A DNA stretch of 44,904 nucleotides from Dehalococcoidia bacterium (lineage in GTDB: Bacteria > Chloroflexota > Dehalococcoidia > UBA3495): assembly GCA_030753265.1 (NCBI GenBank), contig JASMCQ010000095.1, forward strand, positions 1-44,904, written 5' to 3'. Shown here piece by piece: positions 9,861 to 18,126 of this stretch. Each line of letters starts with the position of its first letter. Position 1 is the stretch's first letter. The position numbers and the translations under genes were made by a program. The notes under the pieces are model-generated. The model was not told the DNA's origin. It searched no databases and saw only the letters and a list, made by a program, of their open reading frames with translations.

Positions 9861-11600
9861 CTAATCGGTCTCCCCTGCTCTCATCTTTGCCCGAAGCTCT
9901 TCGGTTGCTTCCTGGTCCAATTCCAGCTTGTCCGGGCTGACAACCACACCATACTCACGGCGCACGTGGTCCACGGTCAGCTTCTCCTGCCGGACATCCT
10001 CCAGCACTGCGGCGGCATCCCGGTCCAGGGGATCTCCATACCCTCCCGCTCCGGCCTGGATGAGCCGGTAGACATCCCCCTTCTTCAGGGTCATCAGGTG
10101 TTTGCCGGGCAGCTCCCGGTTCTCGGTATCCGGGTTCAAGTAGTTCTTGGTGGGCGTGCCGGGTTTGCCGCCTTCCGCACCCCAGGGCAGAAAGTCGGTA
10201 CGGTCGGAACGGAGCTGAAAGGTGGCTTCCTCGGCCAGGACCCGGAACTGCCGGACGATGCCCAAGCCGCCACGGTACTTGCCAGCGCCCCCGGTGTCGG
10301 CGACCAGCCCAAACTGTTCCACGAGAAGCGGCTGGTCCGCCTCGATGCTCTCAATGGGAGTGTTGGCCATATTGTGAATGGGCGCGGCCAGTCCGTCGGC
10401 GCCGTCGATGTAGGGGCCGCCCCCGCGGGGACCGTCGTTGTTGAACTCCAGGTACACCCACGCCTTGCGGTCGGGGTGGTAGCCTCCAAAGCTGAGGCCG
10501 ACCTCACCGCCACCCCAAGCGCCGGGGACCTTGCCCGGCAACGCCTGGGCCATGGCGCCGAACAGGGCGTGGCAGATGCGGAAACCGGCCAGGCCCCTGG
10601 CGGCCACCGGCGCCGGGTGCTGGGGGTTGACGAAGCACCCTTCCGGGGCGGTTATGTGGAAGGGCCTGAAGAAGCCGCTGTTCGACTGGATGGCCGGGTC
10701 TATCAGGCACTTCATCACGGCGTAGACCTGGGACTTGGTGTAGGCGAAGTTGGGGTTGATGGACCCCTTGGCTTGCGGCGAGGTGCCGGCGAAATCAACG
10801 AACACCTCGTCGCCCTCGATCTTCACCTTGGCATGAATGGCGATGGGCCTGAGGTCGATGCCGTCGTTGTCGATGTAGTCGGTGAACTCCCACTCTCCAT
10901 GGGGCAGGGCGGCGAACTCGGCCCGGGTGAGTTGCTCCGTAGTGTCCAGAATGTCGGCCATGTAGCCTTTCAGCTCCTCCAGGCCGTACTCGTCCACCAG
11001 GCGCAGCAGGTCCCGTTCGCCGAACCGGACGGCGGCCAGCAGCGCTTGAACGTCCCCCAGCACCTTCTCCGGCACCCGCACGTTCTTCTCCAGGATTCGC
11101 CACACCGCCCGGTTCAAGACCCCGGCCTCGTAGAGCTTGATCGGGGGTATCAGCAGCCCCTCCTGATAGATCTCCGTGTTGTCGCAGGCGTTGCCCCCGG
11201 CGACTCTGCCTCCGATATCCGTCTGGTGCCCAATGCAGCAGCTCCAGCCGATGTGGGTGTCATGAACGAATATGGGCTTGAAGAGAAAGATGTCAGGAAG
11301 GTGGCTGCCACCTTCGTAGGGGTCGTTGTTGGCGAACACGTCACCGGGGTGGACATCGTCCCCGAAGGCGTTGCGGACCCCCTCCAGGGCCGGGGCCATG
11401 GAGCCCAGATGAGCCGGGAGAGTCAGCCCCTGGGCGACCTGCTGTCCACCGGCGGTAAAGAGGGCGGTGGAAAAGTCCATGCCGTCCTTGATAACCGCGG
11501 ACCGGGCGGTGCGCACCACCGTCAAGGCCATGGTATCGGCGGCGCCCATGAGGGCGTTCTTGATGATCTCTCTGGTAACTGGGTCGGTACCCTGCCGCAT
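9861..11600 (-). CDS. hyuB: Hydantoinase B/oxoprolinase family protein
   Basis: A 579-residue HyuB-type subunit. HyuA/HyuB pairs carry out ATP-dependent opening of hydantoin- or oxoproline-like rings; acetone carboxylases are related. The N-terminus RQGTDPVTREIIKNALMGAADTMALTVVRTA is family-typical, as are QGLTLPAHLGSM, VFANNDPYEGGSHLPD and, near the C-terminus, PWGAEGGKPG and IQAGAGGYGDPLDRD. The ATG at 11600 follows AAGGAGG at good spacing; the longer upstream extension carries only a dispersed repeat. It lies 138 bases after hyuA and is probably co-transcribed. The exact substrate cannot be told. Confidence 0.92.
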   Translation of the reverse strand: MRQGTDPVTREIIKNALMGAADTMALTVVRTARSAVIKDGMDFSTALFTAGGQQVAQGLTLPAHLGSMAPALEGVRNAFGDDVHPGDVFANNDPYEGGSHLPDIFLFKPIFVHDTHIGWSCCIGHQTDIGGRVAGGNACDNTEIYQEGLLIPPIKLYEAGVLNRAVWRILEKNVRVPEKVLGDVQALLAAVRFGERDLLRLVDEYGLEELKGYMADILDTTEQLTRAEFAALPHGEWEFTDYIDNDGIDLRPIAIHAKVKIEGDEVFVDFAGTSPQAKGSINPNFAYTKSQVYAVMKCLIDPAIQSNSGFFRPFHITAPEGCFVNPQHPAPVAARGLAGFRICHALFGAMAQALPGKVPGAWGGGEVGLSFGGYHPDRKAWVYLEFNNDGPRGGGPYIDGADGLAAPIHNMANTPIESIEADQPLLVEQFGLVADTGGAGKYRGGLGIVRQFRVLAEEATFQLRSDRTDFLPWGAEGGKPGTPTKNYLNPDTENRELPGKHLMTLKKGDVYRLIQAGAGGYGDPLDRDAAAVLEDVRQEKLTVDHVRREYGVVVSPDKLELDQEATEELRAKMRAGETD

Positions 11601-11660
11601 GGCGGCCTCCTTTCCCACACTCTTTCGAGACACCTGCCGGTTGCTTCGATCTCTCCTGCC

Positions 11661-11730
11661 CCTCACTCAGCCCCGGCTGCGCCGGGGCATCCCTCTCCCG
11701 GTGGGAGAGGGAACGAGGGTGAGGGCATCT
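11661..11730. repeat. Dispersed 70-bp CCTCAC...GTGAGG element, copy 1
   Basis: An imperfect inverted repeat between hyuA and hyuB, with CCTCACTC at one end and GAGGGTGAGG at the other and two inner hairpins (CCCCGGC/GCCGGGG and CTCTCCC/GGGAGAG). A near-identical element lies at 26721-26790. It looks like a small dispersed repeat that can fold as RNA, not a gene. Confidence 0.8.
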
Positions 11731-11738
11731 GGCCCAGG

Positions 11739-13826
11739 CTACATTTTCTCGAGGTGGATATTCTTCCACTGGTCCACCGACGCTTTCCAGCCGGGCGGCA
11801 CCACGCTGGTGGAATCGTACTCCTCAATGATCAAAGGCCCTTCCGTGACGGCGCCGTCCAGGTCGCTCCGGTCGATCACGGGGGCGTCGGTCCAGCCGTG
11901 GCGACGCCCAAAGTAGACCCGGCGCTGTGACTCCGCCGCAGGCCGCGCCGCCGCGGACAGCTGCATCCGCTCCGGCATTCGGGACTCCTGGGACAGGCCG
12001 CGGGCGATGACCCTCAGATTTACCATCTGATAGGAGGCATCGGCACGGTAGCCAAAACTCTTCTCGTGCTCGGCCTCGAAATCCTGCCCCAACCTGGTCA
12101 AGGTTTCCCGGGTGACCTCCCCCGGGGGCATCAACACGGTCAGCTCTGAGGCCTGCCCCTGGTACTTCATGTCAACCTGGGTGAGGACCTGATGGCTGGC
12201 GTCTTCGAACCCTTCGGCGCGCAACTCCCGGTGGCCCTGCTCCCAGAGCCCTTCCAAGATCGTTCGAAGTGCGCTTATGTCAAGCTCGTCAAACGTTTTG
12301 AAGTACGTTTGAACGAAGTGGTACTCCACGTCGGCAACCAGGAGGCCGAAGGAGCTGAAGACTCCGGGGAAGGGAGGGACGACGATGCTGGTGATGTCCA
12401 GCATCTCGGCCAAGCCCGCGGCGTGCACCGGACCGCCGCCGCCGAAGGCGAAGAGGACGAAGCGTCGAGGGTCTCGCCCGCGCTCGCTGGATACCGCCCG
12501 GAGCGCCCGTCCCATGTTTGAATTAACCAGGGTATGAATCCCGTGAGCGGCCTCAATTTCGGTGAAACCCAGGGGTTGGGCCACGCTCCGGATGACGGCC
12601 TGGCGGGCCAACTCCACATCCAGGGTAAACGCTCCTCCGAGCAGGTGGCCGGGGTTCAGATACCCCAGGAGGACATCGGCATCGGTGACGGTGGCTTCCT
12701 GGCCGCCCTGGCCGTAGCAGGCCGGCCCCGGCACCGCGCCGGAGCTTTGCGGCCCAACTCGCAGGGAGCCGCTTTTGTCCACGGTGGCGATGCTGCCTCC
12801 GCCGGCCCCCACCTCGGCCAGGTCGATGGACGGCACCCTCAGGATGTGGCCCGAACCCCGCAGCAGCCGGTGGCCGACGCTCACGCCTCCGCCTACCTCG
12901 TACTCCGGCGCCTGAAGCATCTCCCCGTTCTCGATGATCGACGCTTTGGCGGTGGTCCCACCCATATCCAGGGTCATCAGGTTGCCCAGCCCCAGACGCT
13001 TGCCCAGGTGGTAGGCCCCCACCACCCCGGCGGCGGGGCCCGACTCGATACAGTAAACCGGCCTCTCCTTCGCTATCCCGGAGGTAGCCAGGCCGCCATT
13101 TGACTGCATCACCGTGAGGGGCACCTTGATCCCCATGCCATCCAGGCCGTCGGTCAGGCGAGTCAGGTAGCGCTCCACCACGGGACGGACGTAGCCGTTG
13201 ATTACCGTGGTGCTGGTGCGTTCATACTCCTTCATCTCGGGCAGGAGTTCGCTGGACAAGGTCAGGATCACATGGGGCGCCCGCTCCCGCAGCACCTTGG
13301 CGATATACCGCTCGTGGTCGGGGTTGGCATATGAGTGCAGGAGGCAGATGGCCACCGATTCCACGCCTTCCTCGATGATCCGGTCGACGGCCTTTTCCAC
13401 GTCGGCGGTCTCCAGGGGCCGGAGGACCTCGCCGCGAAAGTTCAAGCGTTCCCCCACCTCCAGCCGGAGCTGGCGCGTCACCAGGGCCGGCGGCTTTTCG
13501 TAGTACAGGTCGTACAACCGGGGAATGCGATTCCGGCGCAATTCGAGGATATCCCGGAACCCTTCGGTGGTGACCAGAGCCATCCGGGCGCCCTTCTGCT
13601 CGATGATGGCGTTGGTGGCGACGGTAAATCCGTGGCTGATCTCGGAGACGGCTCCAGCGCCGATGGCGAGTTCGGCGATGCCGCCCTTGACGCCGTCGAG
13701 CACCGCCCTGCTGTAGTCATCGGGGGTGCTGGCTATCTTCTGCGCCAGCACGGTGCCGTCGCTGCCCAGGAAGACAACGTCGGTGAAGGTGCCGCCGATA
13801 TCCACGCCCACTCGGAAATGAGGCAT
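11739..13826 (-). CDS. hyuA: Hydantoinase A/oxoprolinase family protein
   Basis: A 695-residue HyuA-type subunit, the ATP-binding partner of HyuB. The N-terminal actin-fold phosphate loop reads VGVDIGGTFTDVVFLG. A central LMTLDMGGTTAKASIIENGEM and a later LFAFGGGGPVHAAGLAEML are the other nucleotide-fold blocks. EISHGFTVATNAIIEQKGARMALVTTEGFRDILELRR matches the family N-terminal domain. The ATG at 13826 has GAGGGAGC upstream and begins two residues before conserved sequence; a longer frame exists but is not family-like. hyuB follows, so the two probably form a complex that opens a cyclic amide or carboxylates a small substrate with ATP. Confidence 0.93.
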   Translation of the reverse strand: MPHFRVGVDIGGTFTDVVFLGSDGTVLAQKIASTPDDYSRAVLDGVKGGIAELAIGAGAVSEISHGFTVATNAIIEQKGARMALVTTEGFRDILELRRNRIPRLYDLYYEKPPALVTRQLRLEVGERLNFRGEVLRPLETADVEKAVDRIIEEGVESVAICLLHSYANPDHERYIAKVLRERAPHVILTLSSELLPEMKEYERTSTTVINGYVRPVVERYLTRLTDGLDGMGIKVPLTVMQSNGGLATSGIAKERPVYCIESGPAAGVVGAYHLGKRLGLGNLMTLDMGGTTAKASIIENGEMLQAPEYEVGGGVSVGHRLLRGSGHILRVPSIDLAEVGAGGGSIATVDKSGSLRVGPQSSGAVPGPACYGQGGQEATVTDADVLLGYLNPGHLLGGAFTLDVELARQAVIRSVAQPLGFTEIEAAHGIHTLVNSNMGRALRAVSSERGRDPRRFVLFAFGGGGPVHAAGLAEMLDITSIVVPPFPGVFSSFGLLVADVEYHFVQTYFKTFDELDISALRTILEGLWEQGHRELRAEGFEDASHQVLTQVDMKYQGQASELTVLMPPGEVTRETLTRLGQDFEAEHEKSFGYRADASYQMVNLRVIARGLSQESRMPERMQLSAAARPAAESQRRVYFGRRHGWTDAPVIDRSDLDGAVTEGPLIIEEYDSTSVVPPGWKASVDQWKNIHLEKM

Positions 13827-14036
13827 GTCCCGCTCCCTCGCGGCGGCCGGTGACCGGAGGCCATACCGCAGCTTAAGGCATGATACTTCCGGGGCGGCGG
13901 GGTGGCAAGTCACGGCGGAGGCCCGTCGAGCCGCTCCCGACGGTTCAGGGGCGGCTTCTCTCAGCTGAAAACTGCTGCTTTCTCAGGTGGAGTTCCTCGG
14001 GAAGGACCGGATACAGCCTGCGGCTTTCAAAACGCT

Positions 14037-14067
14037 GGAAGGGCTACCACTCGGGTAGCCCTTCCGG
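14037..14067 (-). terminator. Hairpin after the DUF3179 gene
   Basis: A 12-bp stem (GGAAGGGCTACC / GGTAGCCCTTCC) with a small loop lies about 40 bases after the minus-strand stop at 14108. On the minus strand it is followed by a short T-rich stretch (AGCGTTTT). It is probably a factor-independent terminator that separates this unit from the hyuA promoter region. Confidence 0.55.
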
Positions 14068-14107
14068 CTGACAAGGCTTCGCCGGGGGCCGGGCCGCCCT
14101 GTCCGGC

Positions 14108-15136
14108 TTAGCCCGCCCCCTGGTAGATCATGGTGTCCGGCTTGAACGCGCCCCAGGCGAACCAGAAGTGGTTGGCATGGGTGATCGGCGTGAGCTTCGA
14201 CCCGGCCAGCTGGCCGTCGGTGGCCGTGCCAAGGATACTCCAGGTGCTGCCTGTCTCGTTGTCCATGTAGGCGCCGCCTTCGGCCCGGAAAGTCAGCTTC
14301 CGGCCGTCAAGGTTGGCGTCGAACACGCCGGTGGCGCCTACTTCGGCTGCACTATCGATGGACGGTCCGCCGAGAGCGGTGCGGGTCCCCGGCTTGAAGA
14401 AGATCGCCAGGTCCTGGCCGCCGACGTTATGGTTGACCACCTTTTCATCTTCCAGAACGGAGAAAGGGAAGGCCACGTCCGCGTCACCGATGGTGACCGC
14501 GGCGATGCGCTCCTTGGGCTGCAACCGCCCGTCCAGATCTCCACTGAACAGGAAGGGAGGGTTGTCGACACGGTCGTAGCCGACGTAGGGGTTCTGACCG
14601 TAGCGACGGCTGAACCCGGTTTCCCGCGACAGCACCTTGCCGTCCGGGTGGGCGTCCCGAAAGTCCGACCAGGCGACGATGGGCGCGGGGAGGAAGGTCA
14701 ATTGCCTTCCGGCCAACTCTCCGACAATCCCAACTCCGAGGAGCTGCTGCCACCAGCTCTCGGTCTGGCGGTCCCACATGATTAGGTCACTGTTGCGCAG
14801 GTTACCTGAGACCCCAAAGTCCAAGACCACCCTGTCCAGGGTCCGCTCGAAGACGATGGCCGAGTTACACAGCGGGCAGAAGATCACCAGCACCGGCTCG
14901 CCGCCCACCACGTCGTTCACCACCTCATGCCACATCAAGATTTGCAGAGGGTAGGCCCTGGCGTCTCCGTCAAGCTCGAAGGCAATGACCGGTTCCAGGT
15001 CACCGAGCCACTCATTGGCCAGGTCCGGGGTGGTGAATTTGGGATTGTCTATGGGCGGAATGCCGTCCCGGCCGGGCCCACCCGAGAAGATCTCGTCGAA
15101 GGCCACGGTGTGCCGGCTGAAGTCGGTCTTCCACAC
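14108..15136 (-). CDS. DUF3179 domain (C-terminal half of a frameshifted lipoprotein)
   Basis: A 342-residue open frame matching the DUF3179 family, whose function is not established. Family-like stretches include GIPPIDNPKF, YPLQILMWHEVVNDVVGG, LVIFCPLCNSAIVFER, LRNSDLIMWDRQTESWWQQ and the C-terminal HANHFWFAWGAFKPDT. The nominal GTG start has no good ribosome site. The same frame stays open upstream to about 15290 through a Pro/Thr/Ala/Ser-rich linker (PTPPATPGAVPTPTPAP). That linker would join the preceding lipoprotein frame if one C were removed from a run of seven C (15285-15291). I therefore read this as the C-terminal domain of a single secreted protein spanning 14108-16589. Confidence 0.85.
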   Translation of the reverse strand: MWKTDFSRHTVAFDEIFSGGPGRDGIPPIDNPKFTTPDLANEWLGDLEPVIAFELDGDARAYPLQILMWHEVVNDVVGGEPVLVIFCPLCNSAIVFERTLDRVVLDFGVSGNLRNSDLIMWDRQTESWWQQLLGVGIVGELAGRQLTFLPAPIVAWSDFRDAHPDGKVLSRETGFSRRYGQNPYVGYDRVDNPPFLFSGDLDGRLQPKERIAAVTIGDADVAFPFSVLEDEKVVNHNVGGQDLAIFFKPGTRTALGGPSIDSAAEVGATGVFDANLDGRKLTFRAEGGAYMDNETGSTWSILGTATDGQLAGSKLTPITHANHFWFAWGAFKPDTMIYQGAG

Positions 15137-16589
15137 GGAGGTTGAGAGACGGGAGCTGTTCAGCTTTGCCTGGAAATCCGGGTCCGGCTCTACGCCCGGC
15201 GCGGCGGAAGGCCGGGCTTCCGATGAAGAGCTTGGTGCAGCGACGGGAGCAGGCGTCGGGGTGGGTACCGCTCCGGGAGTTGCCGGGGGGGTTGGCCGAG
15301 AGAACGGCCTTGAGCGTGCCCCTGGCGTACTTCACGGCGCCCTTCACACCGGGACTGCTCTTGCTGGAGACATCGGCGAAGGTCAGATGGAGCCCGCCGC
15401 GGATGTCCCGGGCCAGCGAAACCTGCTGTCCAAAGGGCGAATCCCCGGCGGTGGCAACCGTTTCCAGGTTCCAACCGGCGCCGTCCCACCGGGCCAGTTT
15501 GACGACCTTTTCGTCAGAGTAGGCCACGACTGGGTTGCCGCCGCCGTCCAGCACTAGGGAGCTGGTCTTCGTGGCGCCAAGGAATCCCGGGAAGACATTC
15601 TCGAGTTGGTCCAACCGTTGCAGGCTCCACTTGCCGCCATCCCAACGGGCCAGCTTGATATATCCGGTTTTGCTGCTCGTGGTCTCAAAATAGCTGACGA
15701 CCGGGTTGTCTTGCCCGTCGAGGGCCAGAGACGGGTAGCGGCCCACATCTCCCTCGCTGTCGACGGTGGAGATGGTCCATGAGCCGCCTTCCTTGACGGC
15801 GTACTTCAAGGACTTGTCGCCGGAGTCGAACCACACCACGTGGGGCCGGTCCTGGGAGTCCAGCGCGATGCCGGTGCCGAACTCATAGGGTGTGGGGCCG
15901 CTGCCGACCTCTTCCACCGACCAGGACTCGCCGTCGAAGCTGGCGTACTCGACACCGGAGTCGCTCCCGAACTGGGACGGATCGATGGATATAGTGTGGG
16001 GCAGACCCTGGGAGTCCAGGGCCACGTTGTTGTCCCACCCGTCGTGACCCGGATGATCGACATCGTGGACCACCCACTCGCCGTCGGTGAAGACGGCGTA
16101 GGCCTCATTTTCTTCGTCGTGGTTGTGCCGGGAAATGTGAGGCGCACCATCCCGGTCCACCTCGATGTCCAGAGGCCCGTAGAAGTACCCGGTGGCCACG
16201 GTGGAGATATCCCAGCCGTCCCCCTGGATCACCGCGTGCTTGACGAAGCCGGGCATGTCTTCCAGCAGGTAGGCGATATGCGGCACGCCGTCCGCGTCCA
16301 CGGCCAGCGAAGGCTTGGCCCCGTTGTCGTCCACGGTGGAGACCTGCCAGACGTAGCCGTTGGCGGTTTCGGCGGAGGCCTGGGTCGACTCGGCGTCACC
16401 CAAAGACGCCGCGGGGCTGGGTGTGGCAACGCCGGTTTGCCCCGAGCCGGGGGCCGCCGTTGCCGCGGGAGCCGGGGTCGGCACAGGCGTTGGGACCAGG
16501 GTAGAAGTCGCGCTGGCGCCGCAGGCAACGAATAGGAATATCCCGACCACGGACCCGATTCCCAGGGTCCAGATGCGCTTAACGTTCAC
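15012..16589 (-). CDS. Lipoprotein with beta-propeller-like repeats (N-terminal half, frameshifted)
   Basis: A GTG start at 16589 follows AAGGAGG. The N-terminus MNVKRIWTLGIGSVVGIFLFVACGAS is a lipoprotein signal with lipobox FVAC (Cys near 23). A Pro/Thr/Ala-rich stretch follows (PTPVPTPAPAA). Then come repeated units of about 45-50 residues of the type 'VDxDGxPHIAY...GxWxxxxV', for example ALDSQGLPHTISID, ALDSQDRPHVVWFD, ALDGQDNPVVSYFE and VLDGGGNPVVAYSD. These resemble the blades of a beta-propeller. After LSANPP, near 15290, the frame loses all family character: it runs over the DUF3179 gene in the wrong frame and ends at 15012. The real protein very likely continues into the DUF3179 frame. 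It would be exported and lipid-anchored. Confidence 0.75.
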   Translation of the reverse strand: MNVKRIWTLGIGSVVGIFLFVACGASATSTLVPTPVPTPAPAATAAPGSGQTGVATPSPAASLGDAESTQASAETANGYVWQVSTVDDNGAKPSLAVDADGVPHIAYLLEDMPGFVKHAVIQGDGWDISTVATGYFYGPLDIEVDRDGAPHISRHNHDEENEAYAVFTDGEWVVHDVDHPGHDGWDNNVALDSQGLPHTISIDPSQFGSDSGVEYASFDGESWSVEEVGSGPTPYEFGTGIALDSQDRPHVVWFDSGDKSLKYAVKEGGSWTISTVDSEGDVGRYPSLALDGQDNPVVSYFETTSSKTGYIKLARWDGGKWSLQRLDQLENVFPGFLGATKTSSLVLDGGGNPVVAYSDEKVVKLARWDGAGWNLETVATAGDSPFGQQVSLARDIRGGLHLTFADVSSKSSPGVKGAVKYARGTLKAVLSANPPGNSRSGTHPDACSRRCTKLFIGSPAFRRAGRRAGPGFPGKAEQLPSLNLRVEDRLQPAHRGLRRDLLGWARPGRHSAHRQSQIHHPGPGQ

Positions 16590-16697
16590 CGGGTATCCTC
16601 CTTGGATGATTCGCGGGATGATTCATGTGTGGAGAGATGGTGGCACTTCACGCCCGGTCTCCCGGGCGAGGAGGCGAGGGCAAGCCATTACCCGGGT

Positions 16698-17331
16698 CTA
16701 CCCCGCGGACTCCTCGCTCAGCATCTCTTCGGTAACCTTTGCCAGCACGTCCCCGTTCAATGCGCCGCTCCACTTCTTGAATATCTCCCCCTTGGAGTTG
16801 ATGAAAAGGGTGGTGGGCATCGACAGCACCTGATAGCGGGAGACCACGCCGGCGTCGTTGGTGAAACCGGCAGGATAGGTAACTTCCAGAGAGGTCAAGA
16901 GGTCCTGGGCGTCCTGCTTGCTGCCCAAGCCGGTGAACTGTCCAAGATCAACGCCGACCAGGATTACCCGATCCTTGAAGGCTTCGTGAAATTCCTGCAA
17001 GTCGGGCATCTCAGCCCGGCACGGCGGGCACAGGCCGGCCCAGAAATTAACGACCACCGGCGTGCCCTGGAGATCCGAGAGATTCAGAGCATCGGCGCCC
17101 AATTGGCCCTGGCCCTGATACAACGTGAAGGAGAAGTCGGGGGCCGTATCCGCCGTCGAGCCGACGCCGGGCGCCGAGCTTCCGTCACCGCTCAGCAGGG
17201 CAACGGCCAGCAGCACACCCCACCAGGATTGTTCCGGCAATGGCGCCGAACCACAGGAGGTTCCTTCGCGGCTTACCGCCGGCCTCTTTTGCCGGCGCCG
17301 CCATGTCTCCGTTTGCCGCCTCTTTCGCCAT
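16698..17331 (-). CDS. Membrane-anchored TlpA/ResA-like thioredoxin, frame-disrupted
   Basis: The C-terminal part is a TlpA-type thiol-disulfide oxidoreductase: APDFSFTL, VVVNFWAGLCPPCRAEMPDL with the CPPC active site, VGVDLGQ, and the cis-Pro loop VLSMPTTLFINSKGEI. The natural start appears to be the ATG at 17331 (AGAGGGGAAACC upstream), encoding MAKEAANGDMAAPAKEAGG followed by KPRRNLLWFGAIAGTILVG. That frame ends early. The thioredoxin frame picks up with VLLAVALLSG exactly where removing one G from the run at 17218-17221 would complete a membrane segment of about 24 residues. The intact product would be about 210 residues, anchored with the thioredoxin domain outside. It lies just upstream of the DUF3179 lipoprotein on the same strand. 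Confidence 0.8.
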
Positions 17332-17469
17332 GGTTTCCCCTCTATTGTTGAAATTCCCGTGGTTTCAGCTCTGCCAACGGGAGAGCGGGCCGGGCTTCCG
17401 GACAGCCAGAAGGTTCTGGCGCCGGGCACCCGGTCCCGGTTAACGCCCCTCTGTGTTGCGTCTTCATAA

Positions 17470-18063
17470 GATGAGATGCTCGGTAGCGCCCATCGATTTA
17501 ATTGAATTCCGGTGGTACCGGACCCATCGCGGGCCAGTTCCCGTTCCAGCCACGCAGGCCCTTCAAACCGTCCACCCAACTTGATCGTGAGCTGCATTTC
17601 GACGTAAAGGCACCGCCAGGGGTAGGGCATCCGGACCTTGGTTAATTACACAGGTGTAGGGGCACAGCACGCTGTGCCCCTACGTGTCATGGTCCAGGGC
17701 AGGCGGGTGTAGGAGCACGATCAGGGACAGGACCCCCGTGTCATGGTCCAGGGCAGGCGGGTGTAGGAGCACGATCAGGGACAGGACCCCCGTGTCATGG
17801 TCCGGGGCGGGCAGGGTAGGGGCACGATCAGGGACAGGACCCCCGTCTCGATGAGATGCTCGGTAGCGCCCATCGGTTTAATTGAATTCCGCTGGTACCG
17901 GACCCATTGCGGGTCAGTTCTCGTTCCAGCCACGCAGGCTCCTCAAACCGTCCACCAATCTTGATCGTGAGCTGTATTTCGATGTAAAGGCACCGCTAAG
18001 GGTAGGGCATCCGGACCTTGGTTAATTACACAGGGTAGGGGCACAGCATGCTGTGCCCCTACG
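17470..18063. repeat. Duplicated ~200-bp segment flanking three 54-bp tandem repeats
   Basis: The whole space between the TlpA start and the flavoprotein stop is repeats. A segment of about 200 bp (GATGAGATGCTCGG to the 28-bp palindrome GTAGGGGCACAGC...GCTGTGCCCCTAC) occurs at 17470-17683 and again at 17849-18062, in the same orientation. It differs at about fifteen sites. Between the copies lie three tandem units starting GTGTCATGGTCC, at 17684, 17738 and 17792 (54, 54 and 53 bp). The palindromes sit at 17656-17683 and 18035-18062. No gene with a ribosome site is evident, though the minus-strand reading of the two copies differs mostly by conservative amino-acid changes. Confidence 0.85.
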
Positions 18064-18126
18064 TCTGGAACTCGAGTCCCCGTGTTCTACCGGGGTGCGC
18101 TGTCTCGTGCTTCCCGGACAGGGCTG

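Noticed and set aside
9966..11930. 654-codon plus-strand frame opposite hyuB
   Set aside because: High GC gives long antisense frames; the minus strand has all HyuB blocks and a ribosome site.
13880..14107. Possible small gene between hyuA and the DUF3179 gene
   Set aside because: Short frames there overlap the terminator hairpin and have no ribosome site.
17684..17846. 54-bp tandem units as CRISPR repeats
   Set aside because: The whole unit repeats with no variable spacer, so it is a simple tandem repeat.
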